In this document: one piece after another, positions 1 to 7,159 of the stretch
How the letters are laid out: every line of letters starts with the position of its first letter
Numbering within the stretch: the first letter of the stretch is position 1
Origin: Ruminococcus gauvreauii
GTDB lineage: Bacteria > Bacillota > Clostridia > Lachnospirales > Lachnospiraceae
Length of the DNA: 64,000 bases
Assembly (NCBI RefSeq): GCF_025151995.1
Contig: NZ_CP102290.1
Span: forward strand, 2,976,001 to 3,040,000
Direction: 5' to 3'
Position numbers and translations under genes: made by a program
Notes under the pieces: generated by a model
The model's database searches: none
What the model was told of the DNA's origin: nothing
What the model saw: only the letters and a program-made list of their open reading frames with translations

Positions 1-1077
1 GCTGTAAACCGCATGGTGGATGAAGCGATCGGCGGCGTGGAATTCGTCGGAATTAATACAGATAAACAGGCATTGACGCTGTGTAAAGCACCTACTGTAC
101 TTCAGATCGGTGAAAAGGTCACCAAAGGACTCGGTGCCGGCGCACAGCCTGAGGTGGGACAGAAGGCGGCGGAAGAGAGCGTTGACGAGGTTCGCAGACT
201 GATCGAAGGTGCTGATATGGTGTTTGTTACCTGCGGTATGGGCGGCGGTACCGGTACCGGGGCGGCTCCGATTGTGGCAGGTCTCGCGAAAGAGATGGGT
301 ATTCTGACTGTCGGTGTCGTGACGAAGCCGTTCCGTTTTGAAGCGAAAACACGTATGAGCAATGCGCTTATGGGAATCGATAAATTAAAAGAGAATGTTG
401 ACACACTGATCGTGATTCCGAACGACAAACTCCTTGAGATCGTAGACCGCCGGACAACGATGCCGGAGGCTCTGAAGAAGGCGGATGAGGTGCTGCAGCA
501 GGCCGTGCAGGGCATTACAGACCTGATCAACCTGCCGGCTCTGATCAACCTTGACTTCGCAGATGTCCAGACCGTTATGATCGATAAAGGTATCGCACAC
601 ATCGGTATCGGTGAGGCGAAAGGGGACGACAAGGCACTGGAGGCAGTACAGCAGGCTGTTGCCAGCCCGCTGCTTGAGACAACGATCAACGGCGCTTCTC
701 ATGTCATTGTCAATATTTCCGGTGATATCTCACTGATGGATGCGAACGATGCGGTCAGCTACGTGCAGGATCTGGCCGGTGAGGATACCAATATTATCTT
801 CGGTGCCATGTATGATGATTCTGATGTGGATACGGCAAGAATCACCGTGATCGCAACGGGACTTGATGACGCCACATCCAAACAGCCGAGTGTCGGCGGA
901 AAGAGTATGTTCAGTATGCCGAAGGCGGAAACGAAACAGGAGATTCCTTCTTTCACGCAGGCACAGGGATTCACAATGCCGAAACTGCAGATGCCTTCAC
1001 AGGCTTCCGCACCGACAGCAAGCAATGTGCCGAAAAAAGATATTCAGATTCCGGATTTCCTGAAGAACCGGAAGTAG
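1..1077 (+). CDS. ftsZ: Cell division GTPase FtsZ, 5' end outside window
   Basis: Tubulin-like GTPase that polymerises into the cytokinetic Z-ring under the membrane at mid-cell. The reading frame is open from base 1, where the codons give A-V-N-R before M-V-D-E, matching the end of the FtsZ nucleotide-binding GAGNNAVNRM segment, so about 20-30 N-terminal residues lie upstream of the window. The tubulin signature GGGTGTGAAP is intact, as is the T7-loop region NLDFADV that supplies catalytic aspartates to the neighbouring subunit. A variable glutamine/proline-rich linker ends in IPDFLKNRK, the conserved C-terminal peptide that binds FtsA/SepF-type partners. A hairpin terminator follows at 1132. 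Identification is certain; only the true start is missing. Confidence 0.98.
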   Translation, partial: AVNRMVDEAIGGVEFVGINTDKQALTLCKAPTVLQIGEKVTKGLGAGAQPEVGQKAAEESVDEVRRLIEGADMVFVTCGMGGGTGTGAAPIVAGLAKEMGILTVGVVTKPFRFEAKTRMSNALMGIDKLKENVDTLIVIPNDKLLEIVDRRTTMPEALKKADEVLQQAVQGITDLINLPALINLDFADVQTVMIDKGIAHIGIGEAKGDDKALEAVQQAVASPLLETTINGASHVIVNISGDISLMDANDAVSYVQDLAGEDTNIIFGAMYDDSDVDTARITVIATGLDDATSKQPSVGGKSMFSMPKAETKQEIPSFTQAQGFTMPKLQMPSQASAPTASNVPKKDIQIPDFLKNRK

Positions 1078-1131
1078 CAATCAGCGGATAACAGAATATT
1101 TGTACAGTGCGGTCCCGCGCTGTGCCTGTAT

Positions 1132-1186
1132 GGGCGTTTGAGTTTTGTATCTCCTCATGGGATGCAAAATTCAAACGCTCATTTTC
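1132..1186 (+). terminator. Rho-independent terminator of ftsZ
   Basis: A long stem (left arm about 1132-1151, right arm about 1161-1180, one or two mismatches) is followed by ATTTTCTT. It lies 55 bases after the ftsZ stop and directly before the next promoter. Confidence 0.8.
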
Positions 1187-1215
1187 TTGACATGTAGAAA
1201 AAAAAGGAATAAACT
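1187..1215 (+). promoter_or_regulatory. SigA-type promoter for the rubredoxin-GltS gene
   Basis: TTGACA at 1187-1192, a 17-base spacer, then TAAACT at 1210-1215. It lies about 40 bases upstream of the start codon and directly after the ftsZ terminator. The -35 box is perfect and the -10 box matches at 4 of 6. Confidence 0.6.
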
Positions 1216-1253
1216 AATAATAGTTACTAATTTCAATTTATTGGGAGGATGTT

Positions 1254-2660
1254 ATGGCAAAATACAAATGTAGTGTGTGCGGGTATGTTTACGATGAAGA
1301 AAAGGAGAAGAAGCCGTTTGCCGAACTGACGGCATGTCCGGTCTGCAGACAGCCGGCAGATAAGTTTATACGGATGGAAGAAACGAAGGAGCCGGACCGG
1401 CCGGCAGATGAAAAATTCCCGGTGGAGACAGGGATGGCTCCTGCATATCCGCCGGAGTATGTCAGAGAGGATCCGGGATGCCGCTTTATGAAGGAAATTC
1501 ACGAGATGGCCGTTACCGGAAAGCCAATTATCGAGGCGATGGGGACGCAGATGCAGATGCCGGGCTGGGACGATATCCTGGTGCTTGGGGCACAGCTGAA
1601 TCCGCCTCCGCTCGACGAACATGAATCTGTGGATACGATGACCGTGATAGGTAAACATGCGAAAAAACCAATGGTTTTAAGCGGTCCCGTGTACATCTCA
1701 CATATGTCGTTCGGGGCGTTGTCGAAAGAGGTAAAAGTGGCGCTTGCTAAGGGGAGCGCCATGGCAGGAACTGCCATGTGCAGCGGGGAGGGAGGAATTC
1801 TCCCCGAGGAGCGGGAGGCTGCCTGTAAATACATCTTTGAATACGTGCCGAACCGATACAGTGCGACAGATGAGAACCTCAGAAAGGCGGATGCGATAGA
1901 GATTAAAATCGGCCAGGGCACGAAACCCGGCATGGGAGGACATCTGCCGGGCGGTAAGGTGACGCCGGAGATCGCGAAGATCCGCAATAAGCCTCTGGGA
2001 CAGGATGTTATCAGTCCATCAAAATTTCCGGAGCTGAATACGAAGGAGGATTTGAGAAAAATGGTATCCGGCCTGCGTGAACGTTCGGATGGGCGGCCGA
2101 TCGGCATCAAGATTGCTGCCGGAAGGATTGAGAGGGATCTGGAATTCTGCGTATTTGCCGAACCGGATTTTATCACGATCGATGGCCGGGGAGGTGCGAC
2201 GGGCGCCAGTCCCCGCCTGGTAAGGGATGCGACGAGTGTTCCGACCGTATATGCCCTGCACCGCGCGAGAAAATATCTGGATTCCGTTCATTCTGATATC
2301 TCGCTGGTCGTGACAGGCGGACTGCGTGTCTCATCAGATTTTGCAAAGGCGATTGCAATGGGAGCTGACGCAGTTGCGGTCGCTTCGGCGGCGCTGATAG
2401 CGGCAGCGTGTCAGCAGTACCGGATCTGCGGAAGCGGAATGTGTCCGGTCGGTGTTGCGACACAGGATCCGGAGCTTCGGGCACGGCTGAAGGTGGATGC
2501 GGCGGCGCAGCGTGTAGCAAATTTCCTAAACTGTACGAGGGAAGAGCTGAAAACATTTGCGCGTATCACGGGTCACAGGAACCTGCACGATCTGAACCTG
2601 AGTGATCTCGTCACCATAAACCGGGAGATTTCGGAGTTTACGGATATCCCGCATGCGTGA
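1254..2660 (+). CDS. Rubredoxin-domain glutamate synthase-like FMN protein
   Basis: A 468-residue fusion. Residues 1-40 form a rubredoxin-like iron domain with C6-x2-C9 and C28-PV-C31. The rest is the FMN-binding TIM-barrel domain of the glutamate synthase large subunit (GltB2 type). Near residues 386-400 a cysteine cluster (ICGSGMCPVGVATQ) matches the family's 3Fe-4S ligands. There is no N-terminal glutamine amidotransferase domain and no adjacent GltD, so it cannot be a classical NADPH glutamate synthase. The rubredoxin head probably delivers electrons to FMN directly (inference). Start: ATG at 1254 with GGGAGG about 8 bases upstream. The gene is monocistronic, with its own promoter at 1187. 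Family assignment is strong; the physiological substrate is unknown. Confidence 0.88.
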   Translation: MAKYKCSVCGYVYDEEKEKKPFAELTACPVCRQPADKFIRMEETKEPDRPADEKFPVETGMAPAYPPEYVREDPGCRFMKEIHEMAVTGKPIIEAMGTQMQMPGWDDILVLGAQLNPPPLDEHESVDTMTVIGKHAKKPMVLSGPVYISHMSFGALSKEVKVALAKGSAMAGTAMCSGEGGILPEEREAACKYIFEYVPNRYSATDENLRKADAIEIKIGQGTKPGMGGHLPGGKVTPEIAKIRNKPLGQDVISPSKFPELNTKEDLRKMVSGLRERSDGRPIGIKIAAGRIERDLEFCVFAEPDFITIDGRGGATGASPRLVRDATSVPTVYALHRARKYLDSVHSDISLVVTGGLRVSSDFAKAIAMGADAVAVASAALIAAACQQYRICGSGMCPVGVATQDPELRARLKVDAAAQRVANFLNCTREELKTFARITGHRNLHDLNLSDLVTINREISEFTDIPHA

Positions 2661-2775
2661 TCTTCGAAAGCGTTTCTTTTACCGCATTTATGTGAAGTAT
2701 GCAATAAAATAAAAGACAAATTCTCCGGAAAGTAGTATACTTGATACAATGTTGATCGAGAAGGGGAATTTGAGT

Positions 2776-3528
2776 ATGGAAATTACAATTGGATTTGCAC
2801 TGTTTCTGTTTGTTGTTCAATTCTGTTCGTATTTTGTAAAAGGGCTGGCGGGGTTTGGAGATCCGCTGATCTCGAATCCGATGCTGTCATTGACTACGAT
2901 GCAGAACAATCAGATCACACCGATGAATCTGCTGATGAACTGGCCGCTGAATCTCTACATAGCATTTAAAAACAGAAAGGCTTTTTCTGTTAAATCAACC
3001 ATACCTATGATTGTCTGTATACTGATTGGTATGATTCCGGGAATGCTGTGTCTGAAATATGCGACCTCCTGGGTGCTCAAGGCACTGCTTGGGCTCGTGA
3101 TCGTGATCTGCGGCGTGGAGATGCTGACAAGAAAGCAGTCGACAAAGTCATCGGGAAATCTCATCGTTATGATCCTTGTTTCGATAGCGTCAGGTTTTAC
3201 CGCAGGGCTTTACGGAATCAATCTGTTTTTTGTAGCCTACATCGAACGAACGGGTTATGTAAATCGTAACCAGTTCCGCGGACAGATGTGTTTCATTTTC
3301 TTTATTGAAAATACGATCCGTCTGCTGATTTACATTTTCACCGGTTTCTATACGCTGGACATCATCAAACTGGCACTGATATCTGCGGTGGGTGTTGTCT
3401 TCGGCATGTTCTTCGGAAGCCGTGTCGACAGTAAACTGAGTGAAGCTGCGATCAAGAGGATCATTACGATCGTATTCATCTGCGCAGGCTTAAGCACACT
3501 GGTTAAGGCACTTGTTTTTAAAATCTGA
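2776..3528 (+). CDS. TauE/SafE-family membrane exporter
   Basis: About 250 residues, almost entirely hydrophobic, with roughly eight transmembrane segments and the family-typical early loop KGLAGFGDPLISNPML. TauE/SafE proteins (DUF81) move sulfite, sulfoacetate or other small anions across the membrane; nothing here fixes the substrate. The frame is open from ATG 2749, but ATG 2776 is preferred because GAGAAGGGG lies 6-14 bases upstream of it and the upstream alternative has no ribosome site. A strong terminator follows, shared with convergent aroE. No sulfur genes are adjacent, so the function remains general. Confidence 0.8.
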   Translation: MEITIGFALFLFVVQFCSYFVKGLAGFGDPLISNPMLSLTTMQNNQITPMNLLMNWPLNLYIAFKNRKAFSVKSTIPMIVCILIGMIPGMLCLKYATSWVLKALLGLVIVICGVEMLTRKQSTKSSGNLIVMILVSIASGFTAGLYGINLFFVAYIERTGYVNRNQFRGQMCFIFFIENTIRLLIYIFTGFYTLDIIKLALISAVGVVFGMFFGSRVDSKLSEAAIKRIITIVFICAGLSTLVKALVFKI

Positions 3529-3548
3529 TAACGAATCATATATGAGAG

Positions 3549-3595
3549 AAAGACTGGCTTCCGGGTTTACCTTACCCGGAGGCCAGTCTTTTTTT
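3549..3595. terminator. Terminator between convergent tauE-like gene and aroE
   Basis: Stem of AGACTGGC (3551-3558) with GCCAGTCT (3582-3589) and inner CCGGGT/ACCCGG, followed by eight T residues. The flanking A residues on the left may let it work weakly for aroE as well. Confidence 0.9.
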
Positions 3596-3596
3596 G

Positions 3597-4469
3597 TCAC
3601 TGAAAATATTTCTGCTTGATAAGCGACACCGGCATATCGTGTCCGGTGAACAGGCGAAATGCTTCGGCACCCTGATACAAAAGCATATAAAGACCGTTCA
3701 GTGTCTGGCACCCTGCTGCTTCTGCCAGCGACAGCAGCCGTGTTTTACGCGGCTCATAGATGATATCGGAGACGATCATACCCTTGTGAAAATATGAGGG
3801 ATCCGTGATCAGAGATTCGCCGGTGTCAGGATGCATGCCGACGGAAGTCGCATTCACCAGAATTGTGCTGGTATCAAGGGAATTCTGAAGAGCCTTCTGA
3901 TCTGCGTTGTCGTACAGGAATGCGCGGCAGTCTGTTGTCTGATTGATCTTGTCAGTCAATACCTGGATCCGCCTGTGGAAGCGGCTGGTGGGTCTCGCAA
4001 AGATGCGGATTTCCTTTAACCCGTCGAGGGCGGCCTGGGCCGCGATCGCGGTGGCGGCTCCTCCGGCGCCGAGGAGCGTCATGGTATCACCGGTGATCTC
4101 ATGACCTGCATCACGGACTGACTGCATAAAACCAATACCGTCCGTATTGAAACCGGTAAGTATCCCGTTGTCATTGACAACCGTGTTGGCGGCTCCGATC
4201 AGTTCTGCAGCGGGAGACAGGCGGTCCACGAGTTCCATGATTTTATTTTTGTTCGGCATGGTCAGATTGAAACCGCGGATACCGGCTGCTTTCAGGCCGC
4301 AGACGGCTGTGGGGAGTGTTTCCTCACCTACGTCAAAGCACAGATATACGTAGTCCAGTCCCAGCGCACGAAACGCTTCGTTGTGTATCAACGGGGACAT
4401 GCTGTGAGCGACGGGGCTGCCAAGCAGTCCGGTCAGCCTTGTATGACCGGTAATAGAGATGTCTGTCAT
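3597..4469 (-). CDS. aroE: Shikimate dehydrogenase
   Basis: Reduces 3-dehydroshikimate to shikimate with NADPH in aromatic amino acid synthesis; cytoplasmic. The 290 residues carry the family motifs: shikimate-binding SPVAHSMSP (about 18-26), NLTMPNK with the catalytic lysine (about 69-75), NTDG (about 106), and the dinucleotide-binding LLGAGGAATA (about 131). It is transcribed divergently from aroD, the preceding step of the pathway, from a 160-base shared intergenic region, so both enzymes around dehydroshikimate sit together. AroE and the longer YdiB type are hard to separate by eye; pathway context favours AroE. The start ATG at 4469 is followed by a normal N-terminus. Confidence 0.93.
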   Translation of the reverse strand: MTDISITGHTRLTGLLGSPVAHSMSPLIHNEAFRALGLDYVYLCFDVGEETLPTAVCGLKAAGIRGFNLTMPNKNKIMELVDRLSPAAELIGAANTVVNDNGILTGFNTDGIGFMQSVRDAGHEITGDTMTLLGAGGAATAIAAQAALDGLKEIRIFARPTSRFHRRIQVLTDKINQTTDCRAFLYDNADQKALQNSLDTSTILVNATSVGMHPDTGESLITDPSYFHKGMIVSDIIYEPRKTRLLSLAEAAGCQTLNGLYMLLYQGAEAFRLFTGHDMPVSLIKQKYFQ

Positions 4470-4536
4470 TGTTTTTCCTCCAAATCGTAAGTTTCACACA
4501 CCTAAAGCTTATCATGAGATCTTGACAGTGTAAAGA

Positions 4537-4565
4537 TTGACAAGGAACTTTTAGAACGGTATAAT
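4537..4565 (+). promoter_or_regulatory. Consensus SigA promoter for aroD
   Basis: TTGACA at 4537-4542, exactly 17 bases, then TATAAT at 4560-4565. Both boxes are perfect. It lies 65 bases upstream of the aroD start. Confidence 0.85.
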
Positions 4566-4629
4566 GAGCGCATCGCGTGGTCGGTACAGGCTGACGCTTT
4601 CAAATTGAGAGAGAGACAGGTGAAACTAT

Positions 4630-5394
4630 ATGATACAACCCATACAGCTTGGCAGTCTGACGATCGGAGACGGAATGCCAAAAATCTGTGTTCCCATAAC
4701 AGGAAGGACGAAGGAAGATATAATAAGACAGGCGGAGGGCATCAGGGCCGCAGGGGCGGATTTGGCAGAATGGCGTGCGGATTACTTTGAAAATGTCGAA
4801 AATCTGCAGGACGTAACAGCGGCGCTGTCGACAGTTCACGCTATTTTATGCGATATTCCCCTTCTTTTCACATTCCGGACACGGCAGGAGGGCGGCGTTT
4901 TGGATATTTCGACAAAAGATTATGTAAACATAAACGCGTCAGCAGCCGAAACAGGGCTGGCGGATGCAGTTGATGTCGAGATTTTCCGGGAAAAGGGTGC
5001 GGTGCAGCAGCTGATTCGAAAAATACATCAAAACGGTTGTGTTGTTGTCGGATCGAATCATCATTTTACGAAAACCCCCGCAAAAGAGGAGCTGCTGGCG
5101 ATATTTGACAGAATGGACGATGCGGGAGCCGATATTTTAAAGATAGCTGTAATGCCGGAAAAACAGGAGGATGTGCTTACACTCCTTGCGGCTACCTATG
5201 AGGAGACAAAAAGGACCACGCATCCGGTCATTACCATGGCTATGTCGGGAATGGGGGCTGTGAGCCGCATAAGCGGGGAGATTTTTGGTTCCAGCGTAAC
5301 CTTTGCTTCGGTGGAAGAATGCTCAGCCCCGGGGCAGCTTCCTATCGGTGATCTGAAACAGATGCTCGGCGTGCTGCATCGAAGTATGCGGTAA
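4630..5394 (+). CDS. aroD: Type I 3-dehydroquinate dehydratase
   Basis: Dehydrates 3-dehydroquinate to 3-dehydroshikimate through a Schiff-base lysine. The 254-residue protein has the type I TIM-barrel signatures: EWRADYFE (about 46-53), the catalytic histidine in SNHHFTKTP (about 142-143), the Schiff-base lysine in DILKIAVMP (about 170), and the C-terminal MSGMGAVSRISG / FGSSVTF substrate-binding loop. Start ATG at 4630; the upstream AGAGACAGGTGAAAC provides a weak ribosome site. It has its own consensus promoter and is divergent from aroE. An inverted repeat overlapping the spoIIG control region follows the stop. Confidence 0.95.
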   Translation: MIQPIQLGSLTIGDGMPKICVPITGRTKEDIIRQAEGIRAAGADLAEWRADYFENVENLQDVTAALSTVHAILCDIPLLFTFRTRQEGGVLDISTKDYVNINASAAETGLADAVDVEIFREKGAVQQLIRKIHQNGCVVVGSNHHFTKTPAKEELLAIFDRMDDAGADILKIAVMPEKQEDVLTLLAATYEETKRTTHPVITMAMSGMGAVSRISGEIFGSSVTFASVEECSAPGQLPIGDLKQMLGVLHRSMR

Positions 5395-5428
5395 TCACTT
5401 TACATAACTCAAAATTACAGAGGGAAAA

Positions 5429-5496
5429 GCTGTCGAAAAGATATAAAATCCGACAGCGTGCTTTTGACAAAATTAACACCTCTCATAACCTATAAT
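5429..5496 (+). promoter_or_regulatory. spoIIG-type promoter with Spo0A boxes
   Basis: TTGACA at 5464-5469 and TATAAT at 5491-5496 are separated by 21 bases, far from the usual 17 but close to the 22-base spacing known for the Spo0A-activated spoIIG promoter of Bacillus subtilis. A perfect 0A box core TGTCGAA lies at 5431-5437. Its inverted partner (TGTCGGA on the minus strand) is in a 7-base inverted repeat, GCTGTCG 5429-5435 / CGACAGC 5451-5457. TGACAAA, one mismatch from the box, overlaps the -35 element. The inverted repeat may double as the aroD terminator stem, but it has no T tract. Confidence 0.75.
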
Positions 5497-5548
5497 GAAT
5501 CTTGCTTATTCCAGTAAGTGCGTATTCAAAGGTTATGGGGGGTGTTTT

Positions 5549-6355
5549 GTGTACTATGAGATTTTCATAGACGTCTTTTTTGTAACGAATATGGTGATGG
5601 ATTATTTTCTGCTGCGAATCGTAAGCCGAATACTCAGATGTTCTGCCACACATCTGAGAAGTCTGGCGGCGGCAGTATTCGGAGCGCTTGCGCTTTGTCT
5701 GCTCATCATCATACAGCTTCCGGACTGGAGGCTGCTGAATACGGTACTGGTGCATGTGGTAATCAATACTTTGATGGTAAAGTTCGGATGCAAAATCAAA
5801 GGCTGGAAAAAGATATTACAAGGCTTGCTGCTCTTATATCTGGCGTCATTTCTTACAGGCGGTCTGCTTACAAGACTACAGACCCATCTGACAAAATCTG
5901 GTTTTTGGACTTTTTTGCTTCTTGCGGCCGTGAGTTATCTGGTCATTACCGCGGGCATCCTGGTATACACGCGATTAAAGGGAAATGTCACAAATCTTTA
6001 TGAAGTTGTGCTGTACGCAGGAGGGAAATGCAAGGAAGTCAAAGGACTATATGACACCGGAAACCGGCTGTTCGATACCTTATCGAAGAAACCGGTATCC
6101 ATTGTGGATGAAAGCGTAGTGGAAAGTCTGTTCTCACAGGACGAACTGCTGCAGTTCCATCCGCATTACATCCCGTTCCAGAGTGTGGGATGTACTCAGG
6201 GAGTCATACTGGCGGTTACGCTGGATTCCCTGGTGGTAAAAAATGAAACTATGAGCAGGACAGTCGATCAGCCGGTCATCGCGCTGGCAAAGGGCCACCG
6301 GTCATTTGCGGGACAGTGTCAGATGATTTTGAATCCGGATCTGGTAGACGGTTAG
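5549..6355 (+). CDS. spoIIGA: Pro-SigE processing aspartic peptidase SpoIIGA
   Basis: Membrane-embedded protease that removes the pro-sequence of SigE in the mother cell after septation. About five hydrophobic segments occupy the N-terminal half. The cytosolic C-terminal half carries the aspartic-protease motif D-T-G-N near residue 168, inside VKGLYDTGNRLFD. GTG 5549 is chosen as start because GGGGGG lies just upstream and the resulting M-Y-Y-E-I-F-I-D-V-F-F start matches the family, whereas an upstream ATG at 5495 sits inside the promoter region. It is followed 11 bases later by its substrate gene sigE, as expected. The product is about 268 residues. Confidence 0.93.
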   Translation: MYYEIFIDVFFVTNMVMDYFLLRIVSRILRCSATHLRSLAAAVFGALALCLLIIIQLPDWRLLNTVLVHVVINTLMVKFGCKIKGWKKILQGLLLLYLASFLTGGLLTRLQTHLTKSGFWTFLLLAAVSYLVITAGILVYTRLKGNVTNLYEVVLYAGGKCKEVKGLYDTGNRLFDTLSKKPVSIVDESVVESLFSQDELLQFHPHYIPFQSVGCTQGVILAVTLDSLVVKNETMSRTVDQPVIALAKGHRSFAGQCQMILNPDLVDG

Positions 6356-6366
6356 GAGGAAAGAAT

Positions 6367-7104
6367 ATGATACATGCAGTATTGCCGAACCGTGTTCGGT
6401 TTGGAATGTTTCCCGGATTTTCGAGAATGATATTTAAAAAACCGGGAGAGATTTTTTATATTGGGGGAACGGATGTACTGCCGGCACCGCTGGATGCGGA
6501 GCGTGAGGCAGTCGTGATAGAAAACCTGGGCAGCCAGCAGGACAAGGAAGCCAGGGATGAACTGATAGAACATAATCTGCGGCTTGTGGTGTATATCGCA
6601 CAGCGATTTGACAATACCGGAGTAGGGGTGGAAGACCTCATAAGCATTGGCACCATAGGCCTGATCAAAGCGATCAATACATTTAATCCGACCAGGAAGA
6701 TCAAACTTGCAACCTATGCTTCCCGCTGCATTGAGAATGAGATCCTGATGTATCTGAGGAGAAACAATAAAACAAAAATGGAAGTATCCATTGATGAGCC
6801 GCTGAATGTGGACTGGGACGGCAATGAACTGCTGCTTTCGGATATTCTGGGGACAGATGAAGATGTGATCTACCGTGATATCGAACACGAAGTAGAGTGT
6901 AAGCTGCTGGGGAAAGCCATCAGCAAACTGTCTGACAGGGAACAGATTATTATCAAACTGCGGTATGGACTGCAGTCGCCGGACGGTAAGGAAAAGACCC
7001 AAAAAGAAGTAGCGGATATGCTTGGCATTTCACAGTCTTATATCTCAAGACTTGAGAAACGCATTATGAAACGGCTGAAAAAAGAAATTGTAAGATATGA
7101 GTGA
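6367..7104 (+). CDS. sigE: Sporulation sigma factor SigE (pro-form)
   Basis: Mother-cell sigma factor made as an inactive membrane-bound precursor. The 245-residue product begins with the pro-sequence, containing a basic hydrophobic helix and FYIGGTDVLPAPL, which corresponds to the SpoIIGA cleavage region. Region 2 follows (HNLRLVVYIAQRF, DLISIGTIGLIKAI, KIKLATYASRCIENEILMYL), and region 4 ends in a helix-turn-helix (TQKEVADMLGISQSYISRLEKR). Start ATG 6367 with GGAGGAAAG upstream; an in-frame ATG at 6316 overlaps spoIIGA and lacks a ribosome site. A hairpin terminator follows at 7126, next to which a group IIC intron has inserted. Confidence 0.96.
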   Translation: MIHAVLPNRVRFGMFPGFSRMIFKKPGEIFYIGGTDVLPAPLDAEREAVVIENLGSQQDKEARDELIEHNLRLVVYIAQRFDNTGVGVEDLISIGTIGLIKAINTFNPTRKIKLATYASRCIENEILMYLRRNNKTKMEVSIDEPLNVDWDGNELLLSDILGTDEDVIYRDIEHEVECKLLGKAISKLSDREQIIIKLRYGLQSPDGKEKTQKEVADMLGISQSYISRLEKRIMKRLKKEIVRYE

Positions 7105-7125
7105 TCTTTCATGGCTTTGTAGTTT

Positions 7126-7156
7126 AACGGCTTGCCCTTGCGGCAGGCCGTTTTTT
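7126..7156 (+). terminator. sigE terminator, target site of the intron
   Basis: Stem AACGGCTTGCC (7126-7136) pairs with GGCAGGCCGTT (7142-7152) with one G-U pair, followed by a T run ending at 7156. The group II intron starts four bases after the T run. Confidence 0.9.
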
Positions 7157-7159
7157 ACG

